Origin: Alitta virens
Taxonomy: Eukaryota; Annelida; Polychaeta; Phyllodocida; Nereididae
Length of the DNA stretch: 64,000 bases
Reading direction: 5' to 3'
Assembly (NCBI GenBank): GCA_932294295.1
Contig: OW028582.1
Location: 39,338,204 to 39,402,203 of the forward strand
Shown here: in pieces, positions 11,971-23,100 of the stretch
How positions within the stretch are numbered: position 1 is the first letter of the stretch
How the letters are laid out: the number at the start of each line of letters is the position of its first letter
Notes under the pieces: model-generated
Databases searched by the model: none
What the model saw: the letters and a program-made list of their open reading frames with translations, nothing else
What the model was told of the DNA's origin: nothing
Translations under genes and position numbers: made by a program

Positions 11971-14352
11971 TCTTATCTTCTTCCATGAGATGAATCTTTA
12001 CCCCCAGTAGTTAGTGGGATCTGTATGTTGTTAAATCAACATGTGTCATTAAATATCTAGTTATAAATAAACAACTCATATACTGTAACAGAGGGAGATG
12101 ATCTCACTGCAGTTGACCAGCAGGGCTTCTTAAATGGGTTGCAAAATATAGAGTAGGTCTATGGAATGAATTTCCATATAACAAGCATGTTGATGTTCTT
12201 TTGTTTGTTCAAACATACAGACTGGCAGAAAACAGCATCATTAAGTAACCAGTGGATTCAATTCTACTATCAAGACTCAATGGCTGTTGGGTTCCCAAAA
12301 AAAGGACCTCAGATGGATTAAGTGGCATTATCTTTCAGAAGGACATTGAATATTACCTACTGATTTAAATGTCCTCTGCTCAAGTTATATGTCATGGAAT
12401 TTTGTAACATGATTTGCATTCTCGGTACCATTAACCACCCCCCCCCCCCCCAAACCACACCTGTAACAGCCAAGAAGTAAAGGTAAGCGGAGTTGAATGA
12501 TAAACAGACCGTGCAATCAACACCCCCCCTAGTCATTCCCCACCAGCAGGTGAATGAGAGGGGTAAATACCCTGCTTGGCTCAGCTCTTTTCTGAGCAGG
12601 CAATAACTTCCAACTTCATACTCCTGCATCTGTTGGACTCCAGTGGAGCTTGCAGTGGAGTGGATTCACCTGCACAAGAGAAATATTTTATGCATGGATC
12701 ACAGGTATTATCACAATATCAGCTGACCTGGTTAAAAACAGTTAATCAATACACCCCATAAATACCACTGCTGGGTTGCTTCAGTTCATCAATTTATTCA
12801 TCCAGGTCAAACAGCAACACAAAGATTCAGTGAAGAAGGGTACTAAACAATTCCCTGAAAATTCATTACTCAGGTAAGACATTTTGCAATATCTTTGAGT
12901 ACCTCACAGTGACTGACACGCAATGACACATATCAGGACCTTGTGAAAACTGGGCCAAGTGAAATCATGTTCACAATTACACATAAATGGCTTGGGGCTA
13001 TTGCTTTATGTAGGTCAGTCAGGATCTCAGACAGATACCAGATAAATACACGACAGTTAAACTGGTTCCACTTGACTGCACAGACCCATTTATTCCAAAC
13101 CCATTTCTATATGGTCACTGCATTTTCTTTAGTTCAAATACTCTACACTCTACAAGGCTCTAGTTGAAGCCAGTTGTAACTGCACCATTCAATTCTTTCA
13201 TTGTGTATGTGCACGTTAGATAGATATTTATACTATTATTACAAGTCATTTGCTCGGAAGTAAAACACTCTACTTGCAGGTGTATTATAAACTGACAGTG
13301 TTAACAAGCATGTGACAAATATGTACATGAAACTCATAACTTTCAAATAATGTGTTTCAGGGATTTTCTATCGCATTTTGCAGCCAGACAACATTGTTTA
13401 CCTATTGATGTCTTGATTACAGGTGAGCAGAACAAAGGGCAACATATCTCAAACTAGAGGTTTGGCAAGCCGCATCTCCCAGGAGAAAGAAGCAGTATTG
13501 TTATGAGACGAAATTGTTGGGAGTGCGGGAGAGAGGCAGATCTTACATCAGCAGGGACAGCAGCCAGAGAGGTGGGGGAGGAGGGAAGGTATTTGGCTGA
13601 TATCAGACGATATGACTTCACTCTGCGTGCAATGACTGCTTTATACACGAAGAACTAATATGCTATTATAGCAACTAGTTTCCAAAGTAAACCATGTCGT
13701 TCGCCACCCCATGACGTCATATCGTCTGCCCAGCTGACCACGTGATGCCATCACCTCTTGGAAGGCTCCAACGTCAACACCAGGTGGCCACCTGCAGTTG
13801 GAAGGATCTTAGAACAGGATGAAGACAGCTGACTTCCTACTTAATTCAACTAAGAGTGAGTCCCAGTTAGTGCATACTACACGAAAGCATAGGATCTCAT
13901 GGATGTTTAACTTATACTAGAATTTATCTTATGATCTCAAGGAGTGGGAATACAAATTATTTTTTTACTTTTTTACTATTACATGAAACAAAGGAAAGTG
14001 ACTGCAAAGTAATATCAGTATACTTCATGCCTGCTGTGTACATAGAGTTAATCTGATGTATATAGGGGAACTTAGGCTATTTAGCCATTGTGGACACCTA
14101 TGCCAAAAAAACTGATTTAGATGTATACAAGGGACTCTTATCTATGTAAACAAACCAGAGTGTGCTCATATTGAGACTAAACTTTGTGTGTTATCAGGAA
14201 ACATATTAAGAGCACACAAGTGCTTTCGAAAACACTCTCGGGACCATCAGACAACTAGAAGGAAGTGTAATATGTGTGGGTTCATGTGGATTAGCACATA
14301 GACAACATTCATCATAAGAGTTTGTGAACAGGGATTATTGTCAGTTAATAAG
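11971..14352. other. Gene-free stretch before the M4 protease
   Basis: No exon with matched splice sites and phase was recognised. The stretch contains a run of about 14 C near 12437-12451 and a C-rich patch near 12525, and is otherwise AT-rich. Its right part must include the promoter and 5' UTR of the metalloprotease gene that starts at 14353. Whether a 5' UTR intron exists cannot be told. Confidence 0.5.
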
Positions 14353-15660
14353 ATGGGCAACTGCTGCGCTTCCTGCAGCCTATGCTGCACCAGATGGTGC
14401 CCAGAATGCATCACTAAAAGATGCTGCAACAAAGGGCATTCACCCATCCCAGATGAGGACATCAACGGCATCCAGAAACCCACCTCCCCATTACGCATCC
14501 GTCATGTACCCACTGGTTCAATGGTCCGCATTTATAAACAGGACCCCAGTATAGAGACAATAGGAGTTCGCATGAAGTGGCTGCCAGTTAATATAGACAA
14601 TGGGCCTTCTAGCAGAGATGTGGTTGTCAGAGGTCTTCGCGAACCAGTCAGACCAACAGACCAGGAGCGGAACTTTCTGTTCCATCCACTCCGGAACCAA
14701 GTAGACTTTGACGCAGTTCATGTGTTTGCAGTGGTGACTATCGTCCTGAACATGTACCGCAGGGCATTACATCGTCTGGGAATGAGCAAGACCTTGCAAT
14801 GGCAGTGGGGTGATGACCCAATCCGTGTGTACCCAAGGGCAGGGGAACTGGCAAACGCCATGTACTCAAGAGAGCACAGAGCTCTGGCGTTCTACTACTT
14901 CAAGGACCCAGACAGCGATGGCTACATCTACACTGGTCGCTCCTTTGACATCGTTGCTCATGAGACTGGACATGCTATCCTGGACTCACTTAAACCTCAA
15001 TACATCACATCTGGCAATCCAGAGACAGGAGCGCTTCACGAGAGCTTCGGTGACCTGACAGCCATCTTTGCTCTCCTGAATGACCTTGAAATGTGTGAGG
15101 CGATCATCGCTCACTCCAAGGGCAACTTGCACAACCACACCTTCTTCGCTGTGATTGGAGAAGAGTTTGGCAGAGCTCTTGGAAGGAACTTTGGTCTCAG
15201 AAATGCAGATGAAAACCTCAGCATAGACCAGGTATCAACCGAAGTCCACGACCTCTCGCAGGTCTTCACCAGTGCAGTTTACGACATATTGGTTGACATG
15301 TACAACTTGACCAGGGACATTGAGAAGTTCAATTCTGCCGAAACGCTGTTCAGAATTGGCAAACATCTTTGTAGCATCTTCATCACCGCCATAATCAAAG
15401 CACCTTCAAGTAACTGTCGTTTCCGAGATGTGGCCAACAACATGATACGACTTGAAAAGGTGAAGGAATACAAGTCGGTGATGATTAAACAGTTTGAATT
15501 TAGGAAGATTCGCAACCTCCGGCTAGAGGCTCACTTGGTAGATCCGCCCGCTCGCAAACATGTCTGTGGAACGATGCAAGTGCCAACAGACACTCGCCTG
15601 GCTCAGCTGGTTGAACAGACATGTAGCTCCTCTGAGCTTCCTCCTGAGTCTGCCCTCTAA
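14353..15660 (+). CDS. Thermolysin-like (peptidase family M4) zinc metalloprotease, putatively lipid-anchored, intronless
   Basis: A single uninterrupted reading frame of 435 codons. The start is the first ATG after an in-frame TAG (14299-14301) and has a strong Kozak context (AAG ATG G). The zinc motif HETGH is at residues 203-207 (two His ligands and catalytic Glu204). The third ligand is expected at Glu230 in GALHESFGD, matching the downstream E...D motif of M4/gluzincin peptidases. Function by family: endopeptidase cleaving before hydrophobic residues. Odd points are the absence of a secretion signal, a Cys-rich N-terminus beginning MGNCCASCSLCC that resembles an N-myristoylation plus palmitoylation signal, and the absence of introns while neighbours are split. 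Bacterial M4 enzymes are normally secreted with a propeptide, so a cytoplasmic-face membrane anchor would be unusual. The lack of introns and the family's mainly bacterial distribution raise old horizontal transfer or retroposition as explanations (inference). The peptidase call is firm. Substrate and location are not known. Confidence 0.88.
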   Translation: MGNCCASCSLCCTRWCPECITKRCCNKGHSPIPDEDINGIQKPTSPLRIRHVPTGSMVRIYKQDPSIETIGVRMKWLPVNIDNGPSSRDVVVRGLREPVRPTDQERNFLFHPLRNQVDFDAVHVFAVVTIVLNMYRRALHRLGMSKTLQWQWGDDPIRVYPRAGELANAMYSREHRALAFYYFKDPDSDGYIYTGRSFDIVAHETGHAILDSLKPQYITSGNPETGALHESFGDLTAIFALLNDLEMCEAIIAHSKGNLHNHTFFAVIGEEFGRALGRNFGLRNADENLSIDQVSTEVHDLSQVFTSAVYDILVDMYNLTRDIEKFNSAETLFRIGKHLCSIFITAIIKAPSSNCRFRDVANNMIRLEKVKEYKSVMIKQFEFRKIRNLRLEAHLVDPPARKHVCGTMQVPTDTRLAQLVEQTCSSSELPPESAL

Positions 15661-16461
15661 CACTGTTCTATATCACCCTTTTCATGGAACAGCCATGTTG
15701 GCATTTTTGCCTTATTGACATCTCTTTGTACTCAGATAGAGGATCAGTAGACAATGGCCATGGGAATATATCACAGAGTGCAGGAAAAATGGTCAAGTAA
15801 TCATATTACGTAATTAGAAGAATGTCGATGTCCTATAATGGCTGTCACATGAAAAGGGTCTCACTAGAGCTGCAATCACACCAAAGAGTGGCAAAGACGA
15901 TCCTTCAAATATCAATAATTAGTTTCCCCAAATGGACTAAGTACAATAAAAGTGAACCTACAGCCTGACTTTTAATGGTGCTGAAGAATTGGAATATTTT
16001 TATATGTAAAATTGGAGTCCACTTTTGATAATATTATACACCAGAGAATGCATTTGTAAATTTCCATTCAACAATGATTGTTGTCATCAGTATTGCTTGC
16101 AACAAGTCTACTTAATTTGCACAATTCATATCATGATCTCCCTTACCTTCCCCCCATATACAAATGATATAGCTACCCTTGCCAAATTATAGAATTCATC
16201 CTAACTTGCCCGACTTCCAACTTACAAAATCCTAGTCCAGTGAAATCAATTTAGTTTAAGCCGCATTTTATGGGTTTGAAATTTTACCTAAATATCTTTC
16301 TTTTTTTTAGAATATTAATTATTATACAGAATGACAGACATTTACAATTTAGATGTGCAATACACCAGTGTTTGGTTATATTTTTTGTTGCTTAATTGTT
16401 AATGCACCTATGATTTACTCAATGTCCTACTTTGTGATTTTTTAATATAAATTGTGCAATG

Positions 16462-16467
16462 AATAAA
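16462..16467 (+). terminator. Poly(A) signal of the M4 protease gene
   Basis: AATAAA about 800 bases after the TAA stop, followed by AGTCCTGAAATCTGG and a T/G-rich stretch (GGTGGTATTTAATTTGATGTTTTTT), which fits a cleavage region. It is the best signal in an AT-rich 3' UTR. Confidence 0.6.
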
Positions 16468-16589
16468 AGTCCTGAAATCTGGTGGTATTTAATTTGATGT
16501 TTTTTCTGCACATATCCTCTCCATTTCAAGATTGATCTTTGCTAAATCAGCAGTTAATATTCTATTTTTATCCAGCTAGTGAATCCAAG

Positions 16590-16960
16590 ACAAGGCACTA
16601 AGACAGCTAATGCGACCAGTAGCCAGGAGTATTTAATGATGAGATGACAAAGCTTAAGAGTCCACACCATGTTACATTTACCCATGGATCAATGACACAT
16701 TTTACTTGCCCTAGCATAGACCCTTATTACAGTCCCATTAGATCGGCAACCAGCTGTATATAAATATGGCTCGTTAAGACTGAATTAAGAGTACCCAGGG
16801 ATAAAACTCTGGACCTTTTGAGGGGTTGGCCTGTGTAATAATATTTTACAAGCACTTTATTTACAGGCCTAATTTTCTTGCAAAGGAAAAGCCAAAAAGT
16901 AAAAATTTCCAACCTTAACATTTCTCTTTCCAAGAGCAAAATAACCAAATTCTCACAGGC
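16590..16960. repeat. Degenerate dispersed repeat sharing words with a copy near 61410
   Basis: The segment GTCCACACCATGTTACATTTACCC, with ATGG following, closely resembles GTCCACCCATGTTACACATTTACCCC plus ATGG near 61418-61443. Both lie in non-coding DNA. This fits a scattered SINE-like family, but the ends are not defined. Confidence 0.35.
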
Positions 16961-17026
16961 TGTAGATCAGCTTTATTAATATTACATCTTGAAACAATTA
17001 ACCTATACACTGTACACAAAGTATAA

Positions 17027-17032
17027 TTTATT
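17027..17032 (-). terminator. Poly(A) signal of the RNA ligase gene
   Basis: TTTATT on the plus strand (AATAAA on the coding strand) lies about 85 bases past the TGA stop of the last RNA ligase exon, in AT-rich sequence. Confidence 0.5.
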
Positions 17033-17115
17033 AATAAATTACCTAGTAGAAATGTGAATGTGTAAAAATATCACAGTCATTTTTCAATCAACATGATTTG
17101 GTTGCATAAATCCAG

Positions 17116-20100
17116 TCAGCTGTTTGTCACTGGAATTTTATCTGTTTCACCTGTATCTTCCAAAAACTTCTTCCTGGAAGGAAAATGAATCATTTTAGTG
17201 AAAATAAGATGCACATATCAAGCATAGAAGATGCACATGATTATGTTTATACATGTAATATTTAGTACAATGCTAAAATATTTACTTAGTATTAATAGAT
17301 ATTACATGTATGGTAATTGACAAAATAAATTCCCGAAAATCCGGTTTTTATCACAGGGGATTTTAATAGGCCATTGTATTGTCATGACTTACAGCTGGTA
17401 GGACAATGGTGTAAAATCCTGTGGTAATTATTAGCCATAGGATCTCAAAAAAACTGATGCAATACGTATTGAACAAAGATATATAATTATATTAGATTAG
17501 ATTTAATATTTGTAACATACCATGTTACAGGGAAAAGATCAGCCACATCAGTAACTGTGATATTTTGCTGTTCGAGGTTGTGAATGGTCCACTTCAAAAA
17601 CTTTACCCCTAAATTCTGAAATTTAACAAATAACTAATTGTGAAGAACAGTAGGGCAAACAAATTTGAACAGGGAGAAAAATTAACTTTATAGCAGATAA
17701 GGTATCTAGTTCCACATTGGCAAGCTCTGCTAAAGGTTCCGGGTTTGATACCTGGCCCATGCACTCCTCATCATGTGAGCTACACCCCAGCTGGAGGTCA
17801 ATCGCAAGAGACGTTAAATTGCAGGTGCCTTGTACTCGGTGTCTATGTGGAGGCAAGTTGAACACACCACCCACAGGTTAAATGTGTAACATAGTGTGGC
17901 AGTCTTATTATCTCATCATTACATCTGCCTCTGGCAGCTGGTCAAATAGGCTGACAAAGCTCCAGACTATCAGCACAGAGACATTGACCCATTGACCCAT
18001 TGACATACAATGACATCCTAGTTTAAGAAATTTGGGGATGTTCAGTTGCTCACCTTCCAAGCCTGAGTTGTTTCTTTCTCAAGTGACAGCCATTGTTGTA
18101 TTTGAGCAATTCTGACTTCTATCTGAAAGCAGATGTAATCATTTTAATTACCACAAGTTATATAACCCCACTTGAACATCCAATGGCTATGTAGAATTTT
18201 AAGCTTGGAAATATATTTCTTGGCATTTACCTTGTGCATTGATTGGGAGATTGAAAATTTGTTGGGAGTTGACTGACTTGCACGAGCTGCTGTCTTACAC
18301 TTCTCACGAATTGCTCGACACAAAATGTACCTGAAATTACACAAACAAAATATATATGGGGCTAGAGTAAGAAAAACTGGGCCACAACAAAAAGTAAATT
18401 TATCACAATGTAGTAGTAAAGTTGGTATTTACTGACATTATATCAAAAGATTTTTTTTTAACAATGATTTGCCAGTAACAGGCACACATGAGTCAAGAGG
18501 TAGGTTTGTAGTAAGGTCTATTGCAAGGTAGAATTGTATTAGGTAATATATCAGAAATGGAAAATAACAAACCAAGCAGTTTTCTTCTTCAGAAGACCAA
18601 TGACGTCATCCTTGCCATCCAAGAAGTAAAAAACTTCTCCTTCAAAATTGTAACCTTGACGAACCTACCAAAGAATGAGTAAAATAGGTCAAATTGCTTT
18701 TTTGACAAGAACATCTGCAACAGTTGTCACTAATAAACAATCGAAAACAAAGAAGAGAATTAAATTTCTGTAAATTGCAAATGAGGGTAAAAACTTTCTA
18801 ATAGTATGTTGAAATAGAACTTACCTCGGACATTCTCTGGTCCACTTCACTTGAAGGAATTGTTTCGTACTCAACACAATTCAGACCAAAACCTCTTGCA
18901 ATCTGTAAATGGTAGAATTAAATATTTAAAAAGTGCAATTGAGTTACGAGTTTCTGGACCACATGACTGGGTCTATTAATTCAGTTCCCAGAGGTGTCAT
19001 GAGTTTTATTTGAATTTTCAACCTGGGCCCACCATTGCTTGCTAATTTGTGCTGACACTAATTTAGTACACTAATTTACTAAAATTTTAGTAATTTCTAT
19101 GTTTCTTTACATCTAATACAAACCCAAAACCACTTTAGGACTCGACATCGTCGGGTTCAATTCATCGTCGATAATATAATTAAATTAGCGTGGCTACCAC
19201 AGCGCCGTCTACCGTATCACTCCTTCGCGCATGCGCGCCAACTCCCAGACCGCCATATTTTGATTTGAGTGGTAAATATATAGCGGGGAGGTGGGAGGGA
19301 ATGTTCCGTGGTTTTGGGTTTGTATTAGATGTAAAGAAACATAGAAATTACTAAAATTTTAGTAAGTTTCTTTACTTAAAATACGAAAACCAAAACCACT
19401 TTAGGACAGAATTACCTGAACCGGATGGTGGGAAGAGTATAAGTCTAAGAAGTCTTGGTTTAGTTGAGCGGAGTGAACGGTAGCGGTGGTCCCTAATTTG
19501 GCACAGGATGTGGTAGGACAGCATCCTTATGTACCAGATGTAGGAATTATGGTGCAGGTTGTAGGAGTCAGATCCCACTTCTGCGAGTAAGGAGGAGACA
19601 ACCACACTCTCATCCCTCCTTACCTTCCCTATGAATTTTAAACCCAGTCCGAATACGGATTCCTCCCGGGTTATTCATGGGTGACTGTGGATAGCCTCAT
19701 TACCTTACTGACTCAGATGGTACTTATCCTAAAGAGAGTAGGACGAAGGATGCTCACCAGGTCAGGAAGGTAAGGTTCTTCTTCTCCACTTCGTACGGTG
19801 TTTCGGCCAGGTCTTCCACAGTCTTCTCCCTCCTCGGATGCCCCCCCCCCCCCCTGCTTTGTAGACTGTTAGGAGGGCTTCGAGATGACATTCTAAGCTG
19901 AGACCACGGGCCCGAGTTGTTAGATGCCTACCAGGTCTGTAGCGACGTCTCTCAGGGAGAAGCTTGTGAAATTCGGGGAACCACTGCTTCTCCGGCCAGT
20001 GTGGCGCCATCAGAATCCTCATGCACCGGTGCGTTTTCAGTTCTGAATGACTTTTGCGACTAGGCCTGTCGGGGAATAGCATAGGCTAGGAGGTTGTCCC

Positions 20101-23100
20101 AGTACCAGGAGAGGGCGTCTACGGCCATAGCGTACCCATCCGGAATGGGGCTCACGCAAGATGACAGCTTGGTGTTCTCTTTCGTGGCAAACAAGTCCAC
20201 CATGGGTGTCCACCATTCCTCCCACACCAAAATCATTACCTCGGGGTGAATGACCACTCTGTGGGGAGGATTTGGTCGGTTCGGCTCAGTTTGTCTGCTA
20301 AGACATCCAGGCGCCCCGGAATGTGTCTGGCTTCAGTGTGAAGTAGTGCTGTTGAGCTGACATGAATAGGTGTATGGTTGCTTCCAATAGTGGGGCTGAC
20401 CTCGTTCCGCCTAAGGGGAAGAGAGTCTATCACTTCTCTGAAGACCTGCAGTTTCATTATTGACATGTGCAACAGTTGTAGTCCACGGTGTGCGTCATAG
20501 TAGTGGTTCTTCCGTGAACTCTCACTATAAACCGTTTGTAGAATATCCACCACCTAACGTTTTACCCCCAGTGTTTCCCAACACTTCCAAAAAAAAAAAA
20601 AAAAGGTGCAGTCTGGCTCCTACTTGCGTGAACATAACGTTGTGACTTTGACCAGGTGCAAGTGGGGGCCGTGCAGCCCGTGTAGGGTCATACGGGGTAA
20701 TGTGGTTCTTCTTTTCCTTTTCCTCCTCGCTGCGATGAAGCATAGGAGGAGCGGCCTCTTCCCTGCAAGTTCCCTCTTCCGCCACCCCGAAAAGAATGAT
20801 TCCCATGGGAGGAGTAGGAGGAATTACTGGTTGAGGTAGAAGATATGGGGGAGGTGCTAGCGCTCATGTTGGGCTGTTTCCGTTGGCCTTCATGATTCAT
20901 TGTGAACAGATGATCACTTATCTGTAACACCATGGAGGCAGTTCTCCTCCTGTCAGAGTCCCTGTGAAGCAGGTCGTCTGAGCGCCCGCCGAACAGGAAG
21001 GGGCCTCCGAAAGGCTGCATTCGGAGGACATCTCTGGAAGGTTCGCTTAAGATGGAGGGTTCCAGCAGGTGATCCCTTCTCAAGCTGATAGTTTCAGCTA
21101 AAAGCCAAGCTACCAAAGTTGTGAGATGTTGGAGTGCTCTGGCTCTGCTTTCGGCATCTGCTTGTATTCTGTGCCTTTCTTCATGGAGATTCACTAAGTC
21201 CGGTGGTAGTGTGTTCTCTGTGTAGGAATCCAGGCAGTCCCACATGGCCTTCATATCTGCGTTGAGGGAAGAAGAGAAAATATCAACCATATTAATAATG
21301 CCAAGGCATGACGATATAGAGTTTTCCCACTCCTCTAATCTGGATAGAGGTAGCGAGGCAGGTGAGGAAATCTCCCCAATTGCCGCTTCAGACATAAGCG
21401 GCTTTGCACATAGGAACTTATTGGGGGGAAAGCTGTAGTCAGCCATATTCACACATGGTTTGGGCACCATTTTGTTCATCTTGTTCTGGTTGGAAGGGGG
21501 ATAGTCCCAGTCAGGGTTCCAGGATTCCTGTCCCCTAAGTCCTGCCAATGAGCGCCAAGAGTCTACTACTCTAGATTTAATCATTTCCCCCAGTGGGAAA
21601 GCAATACCCCGTACCTCAGATGTCTGTTTGGGGTTACACAAGGCTGGCAGAGTGTGGGGTCTGTTGTCATCCGGGGGAGCGACTCCAGCCGCAATCATGG
21701 CCTGCGTAGCCCTCTCTTTGTAAGGTTTAATTTGCAGCTGTTTGCATAGTTCTGATAGAGAGGACTGTGAAGTTTTGGAGAGGTTCTGGGCTTGGGCTAC
21801 CTCGGTTAACAATCGCATAACATGATCCATATTCCTGTCCTCCTCTGGCCCCTCAGGATTCAGAAATAAAGAGTTTGAACTACTCACAGTCTGCTCTCGA
21901 TGTCTTCTGTTTGTTGGAGGTGATCTAGAGCGTAGCGAAGACTTGCTATGAGATCTGGAACGTCGTTCTGTCGGTTCGTTCCGTCGTCTATCAGTACGAT
22001 CCGCGTCGTCACGGCCATGATGCCTGCTGGCGCTGCGAAGTCGTTCTATTCTCTGAGGCGAGACGCTTATAATACGTCGAGGCGAATCCATAGTCTGCTC
22101 TCGATGTCTTCTGTTCGATCTAGAGCGTAGCGAAGACTTGCTATGAGACCTGGAACGTCGTTCTGTAGGTTCGTTCCGTTGTCTGTCAGTACGACCCGCG
22201 TCGTCACGGCCATGCTGCCTGCTGGCGCTCCGACGTCGTGCTTTTCTCTGAGGCGAGACGCTTTTATTTCGTCGTGGCGAATCCATCTGAAACATACTAA
22301 ACGTTTGTTAGATAGTTTTCCGTGGAAACCGGCTGTGAAATGTAGATAAATATGTGTTAAAAACTTATAAGAACCCTAGCTCTTTGCAGAGCGTGTCGAT
22401 CGTTCTTCGTCGAATCAAAATATGGCGGTCTGGGAGTTGGCGCGCATGCGCGAAGGAGCGATACGGTAGACGGCGCTGTGGTAGCCACGCTAATTTAATT
22501 ATATTATCGACGATGAATTGAACCCGACGATGTCGAGTCCTAAAGTGGTTTTGGGTTTCGTATTTTAAGTAAAGAAACTTGACATTGTGCTGAGACGAGT
22601 AAACGACTCAACACATAATATGTAGCATGGTGTGTAAAACAAGCTTTATCATGTCATCAATATATCTGCCTCAGACTATGTTTCAGGACAACACAATAAA
22701 AAGACAGGGGCTTATCTCACCTCTATACCCACGTGTGGGGGCATACAGCAAAGTCCATGGCCATCCTCAGGTTCCAGTTCGGAAGACGTCCAACAAATGA
22801 ACTGCAACTCACTCCTAAGGAATAAAAGATTAATATACAACCAACAGAATATCTCACCTTAAAGCGTAATCATGTTTACAATCTAAGCTTTCACTTACTC
22901 GGTCAGGTATGACAAATCCTCCACGTGCTGATGGTTTGGATTCAGAATCTCAAATATTGCAGTTAATTCTGTTGTAGACAAAAATTCATACAACCTGCAA
23001 ACAATTAACAAGATGTCTGATTCATTCATAATCATACCATCACTAAAGTTTGATCAGGATTTCTGAACCTTTTCTCATGGCCTCCATCGCTCCCCGTTAG

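Larger units (their letters stand above)
19076..22578 (-). mobile_element. DIRS-like tyrosine-recombinase retrotransposon, internally deleted, in an RNA ligase intron
   Basis: Near-identical inverted terminal repeats of about 162 bp lie at 19101-19262 and 22416-22578 (outer ends GTTTCTTTAC). An internal complementary region at 19310-19407 joins the reverse complement of the right end (ATAGAAATTACTAAAATTTT) directly to that of the left end (GTTTCTTTACTTAAAATACG). This inverted-repeat-plus-internal-complement layout is diagnostic of DIRS elements and fits their circular-intermediate model. A gag-like ORF (20688-22295) and remains of the RNase H region (19762-20553) read on the minus strand, in the order expected. 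The reverse transcriptase core and most of the tyrosine recombinase are missing, so the copy is defective. It sits in the intron between exons 22721-22811 and 18825-18902. Confidence 0.88.

Noticed and set aside
7376..12010. Long plus-strand frames of 126-249 codons with a 37-residue repeat
   Set aside because: They arise from a 111-bp satellite whose length is divisible by three, start at GTG and have no splice or promoter context. They are treated as satellite, not a protein gene.
14247..15515. Minus-strand and alternative-frame ORFs over the M4 protease
   Set aside because: Shadows of the 435-codon protease frame, which carries the zinc motifs.
17623..17874. 83-codon minus frame in an RNA ligase intron
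   Set aside because: It overlaps a SINE-like repeat present elsewhere in the window and is not in phase with the flanking exons.
20460..22349. Plus-strand frames over the DIRS element
   Set aside because: Antisense to the gag-like ORF and RNase H remnant; no recognisable domains.
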